This document shows, piece by piece, positions 7,492 to 14,971 of a stretch of DNA of 37,592 nucleotides (position 1 is the stretch's first letter; each line of letters starts with the position of its first letter). The stretch is from Lachnospiraceae bacterium (GTDB lineage Bacteria; Bacillota; Clostridia; Lachnospirales; Lachnospiraceae), in the NCBI GenBank assembly GCA_016291405.1, contig JAEEXG010000022.1, positions 1 through 37,592 of the forward strand, in the 5' to 3' direction. The notes under the pieces are model-generated. The model searched no databases, was not told the DNA's origin, and worked only from the letters and a program-made list of their open reading frames with translations. The translations under genes were made by a program, and so were the position numbers.

Positions 7492-8589
7492 TTATTTCTC
7501 CTTTTTCTTTTTAATTCCAAGTACCGCCCATCTAAAGAAAGGAATTCTTGAAATAACCGCATATAAGCCGTAGCCAAACAAGAAACCTGCAAGCAAGCTT
7601 AAAATGTAGCAGGGAAGTGCCGGCAAAAGTTTAGGCTTTGCAATAAAGTATCCAACCGATGATATTCCAAGATAATGGAAAATATACAATCCCCAGCTAT
7701 GCTTACTCATCCAAGAAGTAAAGTCAGTGCTATAATCCATAAACCTGGCCATTCCAAGAAGCATTGAAAGAGAGCCAAAGTAAGCGCATGCCGCAAACCA
7801 AGGGCCTCTGTTAATGGGCTTATCAGCGTAGTTTAATCCGCCCTTTATATAAAAGTAATATACAGCAAAACTTACGCAAAGAAGCACACCTAAAACAATT
7901 GAAGGCACCGCAAACTTTTTAAGCTTTTCAATAACTTCGTCATGTGAAAAAACAAAGTATCCAAGCATAAAGAAAACGAAGTAAAAACCGAATCTGTAAA
8001 CAGAAATTATGGGAGTGTTAAGTATCTGTCCCGCTCCCCATATAGGGAAAAAGAATAAAGGAATCATCCATAACGGAGTCTTCTTTCCAAGCTCTAAAAG
8101 TTTTCCTTTTTCTATCTTTTTAATAAGCACCAACAGCACACTAAATATCCAAAGCACATGAACAAACCAAAGAATGCCGCTTCCCGAAGCCACCATAATA
8201 AAATAAATAACCGGCTTGGGCAAACTCATCATTGATAAATCAGAGAAGGCTTCTCCTATGTGCATATTTATATAGCCTTGAAGAAACCAAAACACAAAAA
8301 GACCGATTGTGGAGGGCACCAAAAGCTTTGTGGTCCTTGTCCTTACAAATTCCTTATCCGTGTGGCTGTCTAAATAAATCTTTGAGCTTATGCCCGCAAT
8401 AAGAAAAAGAATTGGCATAAACCAAGGATAAACCAGATACTGGAATATATCATAATACTGTACCGGTAAATCCGTAATTCTACCTACGCCTCCAAGCACT
8501 CCTTCTGCATTGTACATGTAAAAAACATGGTAAACTAACACGATTACTACCGTAATCCATCTAATGTTGTCTATGTAGTGTTTTCTCAT
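7492..8589 (-). CDS. Membrane acyltransferase, acyltransferase-3 family
   Basis: A 365-residue polytopic membrane protein of the same family as 3980-5062. It has the hallmark start HYIDNLRWITVVIVLVYHV with the conserved histidine, the segment YLVYPWFMPILFLIAGIS, and about ten hydrophobic stretches. It probably transfers an acyl group to an extracytoplasmic glycan or lipid; the acceptor is unknown. It is immediately followed, with no intergenic base, by the HTH-AbrB regulator. The ATG at 8589 follows a GGTGGGA site. Confidence 0.85.
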   Translation of the reverse strand: MRKHYIDNIRWITVVIVLVYHVFYMYNAEGVLGGVGRITDLPVQYYDIFQYLVYPWFMPILFLIAGISSKIYLDSHTDKEFVRTRTTKLLVPSTIGLFVFWFLQGYINMHIGEAFSDLSMMSLPKPVIYFIMVASGSGILWFVHVLWIFSVLLVLIKKIEKGKLLELGKKTPLWMIPLFFFPIWGAGQILNTPIISVYRFGFYFVFFMLGYFVFSHDEVIEKLKKFAVPSIVLGVLLCVSFAVYYFYIKGGLNYADKPINRGPWFAACAYFGSLSMLLGMARFMDYSTDFTSWMSKHSWGLYIFHYLGISSVGYFIAKPKLLPALPCYILSLLAGFLFGYGLYAVISRIPFFRWAVLGIKKKKEK

Positions 8590-8716
8590 ATTTATCCCAC
8601 CTTTGCAATTTATTTTAACATCATTCTATTGCCAAATAAATAAAGAGTCCACCAACCAAACTTAACATTTGTCGGCTCTTTTTGTTAAAATGCGTTGCTT
8701 TTTCTTTGGGCATAAA

Positions 8717-8744
8717 AAAATCCCGGATAAAAATCCGGGATTTT
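8717..8744. terminator. Intrinsic terminator after the hydroxyacyl-CoA dehydrogenase gene
   Basis: A perfect 12-bp stem AAAATCCCGGAT/ATCCGGGATTTT with an AAAA loop, flanked by A and T runs that make it usable on both strands. It ends the minus-strand gene stopping at 8752. Confidence 0.92.
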
Positions 8745-8751
8745 AAATTGC

Positions 8752-9717
8752 TTATTTTTTGTAGTCGTAGAAACCTTTTCCTGTGTTGATACCTGTTTCG
8801 CCTTTATCAATCTTTTCTTTTAAAAGCTTACAGATTCTGTTTTCAAGGCTTCCTTCAACCTTTGATTCAGGCTTCATGATGTGAATGTTGTATGCTGTCT
8901 CAAGACCTACAATATCAAGGATTTCGAAAGGTCCCTTAGGAGCGCCTGTTGCAAGTCTCCATGTAAGGTCGATTGTTTGAGGATCTGATACTTCGTTTGC
9001 CCAAAGTGCCTGAGCTGCGCCTAAGAAAGGTACAAGCATTGAGTTAAGAATGTATCCGGGCTGCTCTTTATTAAGCCTTAAGGGCACCATGTTAATGTCA
9101 GCTGCAAAGGCAACTACCTTATCATAGATTGCCTTATCTGTTCCGGGATGTCCCATAACTTCGGCTGTATTGTTTTTCCAAATAGTGTTTGCAAAGTGAA
9201 GAGATAAATACTTTTCAGGTCTTCCTGTATATTCTGCAAATCTGCTTGGAAGCATTGTTGATGAGTTTGTAACAAGAATTGTCTTTTCAGGTAAAAGGTC
9301 TTTCATCTGCTTATAAACACCGATTTTTGCTTCGGGATCTTCAGACATTGATTCAATCACGATATCAGCGTCTGAAACAGCCTTTGCCATATCAAGCTCA
9401 ATCTTTATATTGTTTTTAAGGTTTTCTTTTCCGACTTTTACAAGTTCATCAATCTTTTCAGCGGTGATTCCGTCCCATGTCTTAATCATTCCTCTGGGAT
9501 AGAGCATCTTTCCGATGGGATTTGAAATAAGTGCTTTAGCAGCTTCCAAATCCTTAAGCATCATATCGGAATACATTTCAATCTTTGGAGTGGTACGTCC
9601 GATAGAGCTTTCGCTTCTGAGCCAAAATGTTACCTTGTGACCTGTGTATGCACACATAAGGCCGATCTGAGTGCCAAGGACACCGCCTCCGGCCACTACT
9701 ACGTTTTGTAATTCCAT
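8752..9717 (-). CDS. 3-hydroxyacyl-CoA dehydrogenase family protein
   Basis: A 321-residue NAD-dependent dehydrogenase with the two-domain structure of 3-hydroxybutyryl-CoA dehydrogenases. The Rossmann loop GGGVLGTQIG is at residues 10-19, and the acidic and serine-rich middle (ADIVIESMSED, TNSSTM) is typical. The catalytic-histidine strand reads LSLHFANTIWKNNTAEVMG, where most relatives have HFFNP, so the substrate may differ from hydroxybutyryl-CoA. The C-terminal helical domain ends in the conserved GKGFYDY. It is slightly longer than the usual 280-290 residues because of an insertion at about residues 30-85. It stands alone rather than in a butyrate operon. The start follows GGAGG. Confidence 0.85.
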   Translation of the reverse strand: MELQNVVVAGGGVLGTQIGLMCAYTGHKVTFWLRSESSIGRTTPKIEMYSDMMLKDLEAAKALISNPIGKMLYPRGMIKTWDGITAEKIDELVKVGKENLKNNIKIELDMAKAVSDADIVIESMSEDPEAKIGVYKQMKDLLPEKTILVTNSSTMLPSRFAEYTGRPEKYLSLHFANTIWKNNTAEVMGHPGTDKAIYDKVVAFAADINMVPLRLNKEQPGYILNSMLVPFLGAAQALWANEVSDPQTIDLTWRLATGAPKGPFEILDIVGLETAYNIHIMKPESKVEGSLENRICKLLKEKIDKGETGINTGKGFYDYKK

Positions 9718-9837
9718 AATAAAACCTCCAACTACATAAATTTTCCCATACAGCTATTTTTACATATTTAGAGGAAATAAACTATACTTTTTTTAGCTTC
9801 TTTTAGGAAATTTTTGTTAAAAGAAACCTTTCTTAGT

Positions 9838-11574
9838 TTAGCCTATCTTCCAGCTTACGGCTTTTCTTCTTCCTGTGATGAAGTTTTTGTATATTCCCTC
9901 CTGCTTCATAAGCTCGTCATGCTTACCCTTTTGAACGATTTTACCTTTATCTACCACAATAATCTGGTCTGCATGTCTTACAGTCTTAAGCCTGTGAGCA
10001 ATCATAATGATGGTCTTTTTCTTTGTAAGATTCTCAATAGCTTCAGTAAGTTCTTTTTCGTTTTCAGGGTCCACATTTGCCGTTGCTTCATCAAGAATGA
10101 TGATTGGCGCATCCTTCATAATGGCGCGGGCTATGGCGATTCTTTGACGTTCTCCTCCGGAAAGTGTGGCTCCGCCTTCACCGATAACCGTATCGTATCC
10201 GTTGGGAAGTGCTGATATAAAGTCATGGCAGGCTGCTTTCTTTGCAGCTTCAATCACTTCTTCCATGGAGGCATCGGGCTTACTGAATCGAATGTTGTTT
10301 GCAATCGTGTCTTCAAAAAGATAGACTCTTTGGAACACAAAGCTAAAGTTTTCCATTAAGGAATCAAAGCTATAGTCCTTAACGTTTCTTCCGCCCAAAG
10401 AAACACTTCCTTCATTTACATCCCAGAATCTTGCAATAAGGGAAGTGATGGTGGTCTTTCCTCCGCCTGAAGGGCCCACAATGGCGGTTGTTGTGTTTTC
10501 TTTTATGTCCAAAGAAACGTCATCGATTATCTTTCTGTTTTCATAAGCAAAGCTTACGTGTTCAAGATGTATGTCTCTGTTTTCAGGCTTGTAATCGACG
10601 CCGTCTATATCCATCTGCTCTATATCAAGTATCTCGTTTGCAAGGTCAACACCTTTACCTATTACCTTAAGTAAAGCCGTGAATGTTCCTGCGGTATCCA
10701 AGGCTTCGAATACCATAAAGGAGCAAAACAGCATTGTGATGGTGTATACGATATCCAAGGTGCCGTTAAAATAAAAGGAAAGAGAAGCACCCGCAATCAC
10801 AACGCCCATAAGCTTTACAAATAAGTTTTGCACGCCAACCGCGGGAATTGCCGAAAGTTCTGCGCTTATGTCGGCATTTTTCTTTCTGTCTATGGCCTTT
10901 TGAACTCTTGACTGATTTTGACCGATTATATTGTAATTTCTGATTTCTGCAATGCCTTGAATGTATTCAAGAATAATGCCCACCATGTTTTTGTCGGCTT
11001 CAATCTTTTCACCGGCAACCTTGGCCACGCATTTGTTGGTCCATCGATTAATCAAAACAAACAAGCCGATACCGATTACGGAAATGAGCCCGATTCTTAC
11101 GTCAAAAGTAAACATTAAAAGCGCCACAATAACCGTGGTAAGGCTTCCCTGAAGTACAAGCATTATGGCTCTTGTTGCTATATCTCCCACCTGTTCCATT
11201 GTGTTTGTGGTAACGGATGTGATGTGGCCTAAGCTTGTGTCGTTAAAATATCCCATGGGAAGGTATCTTAAGTGTTCACCGATTTCTATTCTCTTTAAAG
11301 CACAGGTATCGTATCCTGCTTCTGTTTGAAGCATGGATGAAAAACGGCTTATTGTCATTTTTCCGATTGTGCTAAGAAGCATAAGTCCCAAAACGGTAAG
11401 GATTGCTTTTGTATCTACGTTCTTTTCATATACGGCCTTTATTGCCACAAAAGCGGCAGGAATCTTTATGGCCGTAAACATTGCTTCAAGTACGCCTAAA
11501 AATACTGATTTATACAGTTTGTTTCTGTTCTTTTCACTGCAAAAATCAAAGAACTTTTTTATCATCTTAAACAT
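9838..11574 (-). CDS. ABC transporter, fused permease/ATPase (second subunit)
   Basis: A 578-residue half transporter: a type-I exporter-fold membrane domain (six predicted helices, about residues 15-320) followed by an ATPase domain. The ATPase shows Walker A GPSGGGKTT, signature LSGGERQR, Walker B IIILDEATA and the H-loop IAHRL, all canonical. It overlaps the upstream partner gene by 8 bp, and the two certainly form a heterodimer. The family includes multidrug and lipid exporters and the iron-siderophore importers YbtPQ and IrtAB, which share this fold, so direction of transport is not decided by sequence. Only a weak AAGAAA/TTTCTT dyad follows the stop. Confidence 0.88.
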   Translation of the reverse strand: MFKMIKKFFDFCSEKNRNKLYKSVFLGVLEAMFTAIKIPAAFVAIKAVYEKNVDTKAILTVLGLMLLSTIGKMTISRFSSMLQTEAGYDTCALKRIEIGEHLRYLPMGYFNDTSLGHITSVTTNTMEQVGDIATRAIMLVLQGSLTTVIVALLMFTFDVRIGLISVIGIGLFVLINRWTNKCVAKVAGEKIEADKNMVGIILEYIQGIAEIRNYNIIGQNQSRVQKAIDRKKNADISAELSAIPAVGVQNLFVKLMGVVIAGASLSFYFNGTLDIVYTITMLFCSFMVFEALDTAGTFTALLKVIGKGVDLANEILDIEQMDIDGVDYKPENRDIHLEHVSFAYENRKIIDDVSLDIKENTTTAIVGPSGGGKTTITSLIARFWDVNEGSVSLGGRNVKDYSFDSLMENFSFVFQRVYLFEDTIANNIRFSKPDASMEEVIEAAKKAACHDFISALPNGYDTVIGEGGATLSGGERQRIAIARAIMKDAPIIILDEATANVDPENEKELTEAIENLTKKKTIIMIAHRLKTVRHADQIIVVDKGKIVQKGKHDELMKQEGIYKNFITGRRKAVSWKIG

Positions 11575-13345
11575 TTGCGGCCTCCTTTAAAGAAACTGTT
11601 TTTGCTTCCTCATCTTCATCCTTTGCCATGCTGTGGGCTTCCCACATCTTTTTATAAAGTTCGCATGACTTAAGAAGCTCTTCCTGAGTGCCGCAAGCTT
11701 CAACGTTTCCGTCATTAATAACAAAAATCTTGTCTGCATCAACTATGGTTGATAATCTGTGGGCAATGACTATTAGGGTGCGACCCTTAATAAGCTTTGC
11801 TACGCTTTCCTGAACGATTGCCTCGTTTTCAGGGTCTGTATAAGCTGTAGCTTCATCAAGGATAACAACCGGTGCATCCTTAAGCATCGCTCTTGCAATA
11901 CAGATTCTTTGGCGTTCACCGCCCGATAAGTGGCCACCGGCTCCGCCTACTATGGTGTCATAGCCGTTTTCAAGGCCTAGGATAAATTCATGGCATCCTG
12001 TAGCTTTAGCCGCATTTATTACATCTTCATCCGTTGCGCCTTTCTTTCCAAGCCTTATGTTTTCTTTAACCGACATATCAAAAAGGAAATTATCCTGCGC
12101 TACATATGCTATTTGATTCATGTAGTAGTCAAGGGGAAGATTCTGAATGTTGATGCCTCCGAAGGTAATCATTCCCGAATCTACATCCCAAAGAGAATCG
12201 ATAAGTCTTGCAACGGTACTTTTACCAGATCCTGAAGGGCCAACGATTGCCACCACTTCACCCTGATTAATCTCCATATTTATGCCGTGAAGCACTTCGG
12301 TTTCTTTGTAGGTAAAGTGAACATCCTTTAAAGTGATGTCAGAGCCAACCGGAGCCTTTGTGATTTCTTTTGGCCTAACCATGTCTTTTCTTTCAAGAAT
12401 TTCCGTAGCTTCTCCAAAAATAGAGCCAACCTTCATAATGTCGTCCATGTATGTAAAGGCAACCACCAAAGGTGTAATAAGGCCTGCGGAAAGGATGATA
12501 CATGTGATAAAGTCACCTGCGGCCAAAGAACCGTTTTTAACTAAAAGAAGCCCTACGGGAAGCACTCCAAGGAAGGTCGCGGGGAGGAAAGCCATCATGC
12601 CCGACTGAGGCCAGATACATCTTCTCATCCAATTTATAAATACGTCAGCGCCCTCTCTTGCGGCTGTAACAAACTTTTCATAAGAGCTTCCTGTTTTACC
12701 GAAAGCCTTGATAACTTCGATACCGTTAATGTATTCAACCGCCGTATCGTTTAGCTTCTTTGTTTTTTCAACCGATAAAGCAAATCCGCCCTGGCTTCTT
12801 GCAAACATGATTACCATGAAAACAAGACCTATGATTGCTCCCACAAAGTTTGCAAGGCCCACTCTCCAATCGATTGAGATAATATAGATAAACATTGCAA
12901 TGGGAAGAAGGATGTTTGCTGTAAACTCAGGCACTATATGGGCCAACGTGGTTTCCATCGAATCCACTCTTTCAACAATTATGTTTTTGTAGCTTCCGCT
13001 GTTATCATCAAGCACCGAGCCCAAGGGAATCTTTGAAAGCTTTTCGCAAAGCTGAGTTCTTATTCCTCCAAGGACCGTAAAGGTAGCCACGTGAGAAAGG
13101 GATGTTGAAAATGAATGAAGTGTTGCTCTTATCACCCAAAACAATCCCATAAATAAAACTTCTTTTAAGTAAAAGCTAAAATCTTTGTTTCCAAGAAGCA
13201 ACTGCTCCACAATTTTAGCAATAATAACATATGGGATAAATGAAGCCGCAACGCCAAACATGGCAAGCACCACACTCCCCGCAAAGAAACTTTTCTTGCG
13301 TCCTGCAAATTCCAAAATCCAGGACAGCACACTCCTCTTCTTCAT
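11567..13345 (-). CDS. ABC transporter, fused permease/ATPase (first subunit)
   Basis: A 592-residue half transporter with an N-terminal membrane domain and a C-terminal ATPase: Walker A GPSGSGKST, signature LSGGERQR, Walker B VVILDEATA, H-loop IAHRL. Both nucleotide sites of the pair therefore look consensus, unlike many heterodimeric exporters where one is degenerate. ATG 13345 (MKKRSVLSW) is chosen because GGAG lies 7 nt before it; the upstream in-frame ATG at 13372 falls inside an operator and lacks a ribosome-binding site. The gene is driven by the promoter at 13454-13482 and has an approximately 100-nt leader with a hairpin and two operator-like palindromes, suggesting repression by a regulator not encoded in this window. 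Confidence 0.88.
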   Translation of the reverse strand: MKKRSVLSWILEFAGRKKSFFAGSVVLAMFGVAASFIPYVIIAKIVEQLLLGNKDFSFYLKEVLFMGLFWVIRATLHSFSTSLSHVATFTVLGGIRTQLCEKLSKIPLGSVLDDNSGSYKNIIVERVDSMETTLAHIVPEFTANILLPIAMFIYIISIDWRVGLANFVGAIIGLVFMVIMFARSQGGFALSVEKTKKLNDTAVEYINGIEVIKAFGKTGSSYEKFVTAAREGADVFINWMRRCIWPQSGMMAFLPATFLGVLPVGLLLVKNGSLAAGDFITCIILSAGLITPLVVAFTYMDDIMKVGSIFGEATEILERKDMVRPKEITKAPVGSDITLKDVHFTYKETEVLHGINMEINQGEVVAIVGPSGSGKSTVARLIDSLWDVDSGMITFGGINIQNLPLDYYMNQIAYVAQDNFLFDMSVKENIRLGKKGATDEDVINAAKATGCHEFILGLENGYDTIVGGAGGHLSGGERQRICIARAMLKDAPVVILDEATAYTDPENEAIVQESVAKLIKGRTLIVIAHRLSTIVDADKIFVINDGNVEACGTQEELLKSCELYKKMWEAHSMAKDEDEEAKTVSLKEAANV

Positions 13346-13364
13346 GTACATTCTCCTTTTTTGA

Positions 13365-13380
13365 GTTAGCATTTGCTAAC
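13365..13380. promoter_or_regulatory. Operator-like palindrome, proximal copy
   Basis: GTTAGCATTTGCTAAC is an inverted repeat with 7-bp arms (GTTAGCA/TGCTAAC), just upstream of the ribosome-binding site of the ABC pair. It shares the TTAG-N6-CTAA layout of DtxR/IdeR-type metal-repressor boxes and also resembles MarR/TetR operators. Confidence 0.65.
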
Positions 13381-13392
13381 CGTGTGATATTT

Positions 13393-13420
13393 TATTGCTC
13401 CGCCTTTTAGCGGAGCAATA
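13393..13420 (-). promoter_or_regulatory. Leader hairpin between the two operators
   Basis: A perfect 11-bp stem TATTGCTCCGC/GCGGAGCAATA with a 6-nt loop lies in the 5' leader of the ABC mRNA. No T-run follows on the minus strand, so it is not a simple terminator. It may stabilise the transcript or separate the two operators. Confidence 0.6.
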
Positions 13421-13432
13421 TATACCGTATGA

Positions 13433-13448
13433 GTTAGCATTACCTAAC
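13433..13448. promoter_or_regulatory. Operator-like palindrome over the transcription start
   Basis: GTTAGCATTACCTAAC matches the proximal copy at 13365 in its outer arms (GTTAG/CTAAC). It starts 5 bp downstream of the -10 box and so covers the predicted +1 (about 13447), the classic position for repression. Confidence 0.7.
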
Positions 13449-13453
13449 TATGG

Positions 13454-13482
13454 ATAGTAACACTTAAGCATTTTCCCGTCAA
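13454..13482 (-). promoter_or_regulatory. Promoter of the ABC transporter pair
   Basis: On the minus strand TTGACG (13482-13477) and TACTAT (13459-13454) are separated by exactly 17 bp. This is close to the sigma-A consensus. The -35 box lies directly beside the terminator of the small upstream unit. Confidence 0.8.
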
Positions 13483-13487
13483 GATAT

Positions 13488-13516
13488 AAAAAAAGAGCCG
13501 AAGATTTCTCTTCGGC
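13488..13516 (-). terminator. Intrinsic terminator of the small ORF unit
   Basis: On the minus strand GCCGAAGA-gaaa-TCTTCGGC is followed by TCTTTTTTT. It is a strong GNRA-capped hairpin plus T-run, 30 bp after the stop of the 17-codon ORF and immediately before the ABC promoter. Confidence 0.9.
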
Positions 13517-13546
13517 CTAATATATAAAGCGCTCACCGATTATGGG

Positions 13547-13600
13547 TTATGCGCTAATCGAGGTAGGGCATCCGATGGATGCAATTGAGGTAGTGTTCAT
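13547..13600 (-). CDS. 17-codon small ORF with strong ribosome-binding site
   Basis: The ORF encodes MNTTSIASIGCPTSISA. ATG 13600 lies 9 nt after AAAGGAGG; a second in-frame ATG at 13606 is only 3 nt from GGAGG and less likely. The peptide is hydroxyl-rich (four Ser, three Thr) with a single Cys in IGCPTS and no charged side chain. It has its own promoter (13629-13657) and terminator (13488-13516), giving an RNA of about 135 nt, so it is not simply a transcribed leader of the ABC genes. I do not recognise it. It could be a signalling or modified-peptide precursor, a ribosome-stalling ORF, or a reading frame inside a regulatory RNA. Proximity to a transporter makes a functional link plausible but unproven. 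Confidence 0.5.
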   Translation of the reverse strand: MNTTSIASIGCPTSISA

Positions 13601-13626
13601 AAGCATGTACCTCCTTTCCTCGATTA
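13555..13626 (-). promoter_or_regulatory. Mutually exclusive structures over the small ORF
   Basis: Several complementary segments compete. TAATCGAGG near the RNA 5' end pairs perfectly with CCTCGATTA at the ORF end (13618-13626 with 13555-13563). The Shine-Dalgarno segment GAGGTA (13613-13608) can pair with either of two TACCTC copies (13592-13587 and 13565-13560). Between these copies is a perfect GCATCC-atc-GGATGC hairpin (13568-13582). The layout would allow ribosome-binding-site masking, but folding was judged by eye. Confidence 0.5.
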
Positions 13627-13628
13627 AA

Positions 13629-13657
13629 ATTATCACACAATAAAAGCCTAAACGCAA
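13629..13657 (-). promoter_or_regulatory. Promoter of the small ORF unit
   Basis: On the minus strand TTGCGT (13657-13652) and GATAAT (13634-13629) are 17 bp apart, with an extended TGT just before the -10. The predicted start near 13622 leaves only about 20 nt before the start codon. Confidence 0.7.
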
Positions 13658-13687
13658 CTGTGTCGCCAAAAAACTATCCCTTGGCTC

Positions 13688-13706
13688 AAAGGACATATTA
13701 TCCTTT
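13688..13706. promoter_or_regulatory. Short dyad between divergent units
   Basis: AAAGGA-catatta-TCCTTT lies between the small-ORF promoter and the GGDEF gene. It could be an operator for either. A TATAAT at 13737-13742, without a clear -35, is the probable -10 of the GGDEF gene. A TTTGAAT/ATTCAAA hairpin at 13763-13779 sits just before that gene's ribosome-binding site. Confidence 0.3.
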
Positions 13707-13788
13707 AAATCTAATAATTCTTTAAAACCTTTGTTATATAATTATGAAAGTGTAGGGAATCATTTGAATTTGATTCAAAGGGGAAAAA

Positions 13789-14931
13789 ATGTTTAACGTA
13801 GTGATCACGGCCAATGCCATAACTTCACTATTCTTAATTGTTATAATCGTAGGTCTATATCACGTATCCGAATTGGCAGTCATAAACACCCGCTTTTTTA
13901 GATACTGTCTTTGGCTGTGCCTTTTGGGGCTTATTTGTGAAGCCTTATCTTTTTTACTTGAAGGGAAAGAAGAATATGCTTCTTATCTAACCTTAGTAAC
14001 GTTTCTTGGATACTTTTTCCTTCCTGTTTTAATCATCTTTTACAGTCTTTACACCTATCAGCTGTTAAAAGAAAAACGTGAAAGAAAATACTACAGATTT
14101 CCTATTTACATTCTGGTATTTTGTCTTATACAGATTGTGCTTGTGATTATCGGTACCCTTACAGGAAAGTTCTTCTTTGTAAAAGAGGGTATTCTTGTAT
14201 TTGGCCCTTGGAATAAGGTCATGATGCTTATACCTGCCCTTTGTTATCTCTTTTTGATTGTTCCTGTCCTCAAGGTTTATAAGCTATACGGAATATCAAG
14301 CATTCTTGTCTTACTAATGCTCTTTATTTTCCCGGGTTCATCCATTTTGATAGTCTCATTTTCAGACACACCCATAAGGCACTTTTACTCCGCCACCGCC
14401 CTTACCTTTGAAGTGGTTTATGTAATGCTTCAATCAAAGATAGTGGATGAGGCAAACATAAATGCAAGGATTTATAACGAGCTTTCCGTAAAAGACGTTT
14501 TGACGGGGCTTAGAAACAGAAGGGGCTATGAAAATTATATAAATGAGTTAAAAGAAACCGATTCAATCGGGGTGGTCTTTTGCGATGTAAATTCACTTAA
14601 AGCTGTAAATGACAACGAAGGCCATGCGGCTGGAGATCAAAGGATTAAAGATGTTGCCGATATTTTGACAAAGAATATTAAAGACGGGGCTGTTTGCAGG
14701 ATAAGCGGTGATGAATTTGTATGCGTGGTTAAGAATCAACGTGAAGAGTCGTTTATTGATATGATGACCATTCTTTCAAAGGCTTTGAGGGATCATGACA
14801 GGATAGCTTCTTTTGGATACGCTGTAGGAATCGGCAGCAACATACACGCTGTAGTCAACGAAGCCGAGCAAATGATGTACGCAGACAAAGCCCGCTACTA
14901 CAAAGAAACGGGAAAAGAAAGAAGACGATAA
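13789..14931 (+). CDS. Membrane-anchored GGDEF protein (diguanylate cyclase)
   Basis: A 380-residue protein that probably makes cyclic di-GMP from two GTP. Residues 1-215 form about seven membrane helices and act as an uncharacterised sensor module. The GGDEF domain occupies about 230-375 with the metal aspartate in FCDVNSLKAVND (D266) and the active-site loop ISGDEF (S306-F310). The first glycine is replaced by serine, which is tolerated in active cyclases. No RxxD inhibitory site precedes the loop, so product inhibition is probably absent. AAAGGGG is the ribosome-binding site. It is monocistronic and closed by the terminator at 14933-14965. Confidence 0.88.
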   Translation: MFNVVITANAITSLFLIVIIVGLYHVSELAVINTRFFRYCLWLCLLGLICEALSFLLEGKEEYASYLTLVTFLGYFFLPVLIIFYSLYTYQLLKEKRERKYYRFPIYILVFCLIQIVLVIIGTLTGKFFFVKEGILVFGPWNKVMMLIPALCYLFLIVPVLKVYKLYGISSILVLLMLFIFPGSSILIVSFSDTPIRHFYSATALTFEVVYVMLQSKIVDEANINARIYNELSVKDVLTGLRNRRGYENYINELKETDSIGVVFCDVNSLKAVNDNEGHAAGDQRIKDVADILTKNIKDGAVCRISGDEFVCVVKNQREESFIDMMTILSKALRDHDRIASFGYAVGIGSNIHAVVNEAEQMMYADKARYYKETGKERRR

Positions 14932-14932
14932 A

Positions 14933-14965
14933 AAAAGCCTGAAAGCAACTTACTTTCAGGCTTTT
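14933..14965. terminator. Bidirectional terminator
   Basis: A perfect 13-bp stem AAAAGCCTGAAAG/CTTTCAGGCTTTT with a 7-nt loop lies between the convergent GGDEF and PPOX genes. It can serve both strands. Confidence 0.92.
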
Positions 14966-14971
14966 AATAAT

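Noticed and set aside
8641-8700. AAAGAGTC/GGCTCTTT pairing as a terminator between divergent signals
   Set aside because: One mismatch and a loop of over 20 nt, with no clear gene to terminate; the strong hairpin at 8717 is sufficient.
13346-13372. Upstream ATG at 13372 for the first ABC subunit
   Set aside because: It lies in the operator palindrome and has no ribosome-binding site; GGAG correctly precedes ATG 13345.
13393-13420. Leader hairpin as a transcription terminator or attenuator
   Set aside because: It has no T-run on the minus strand and no alternative pairing partner was seen.
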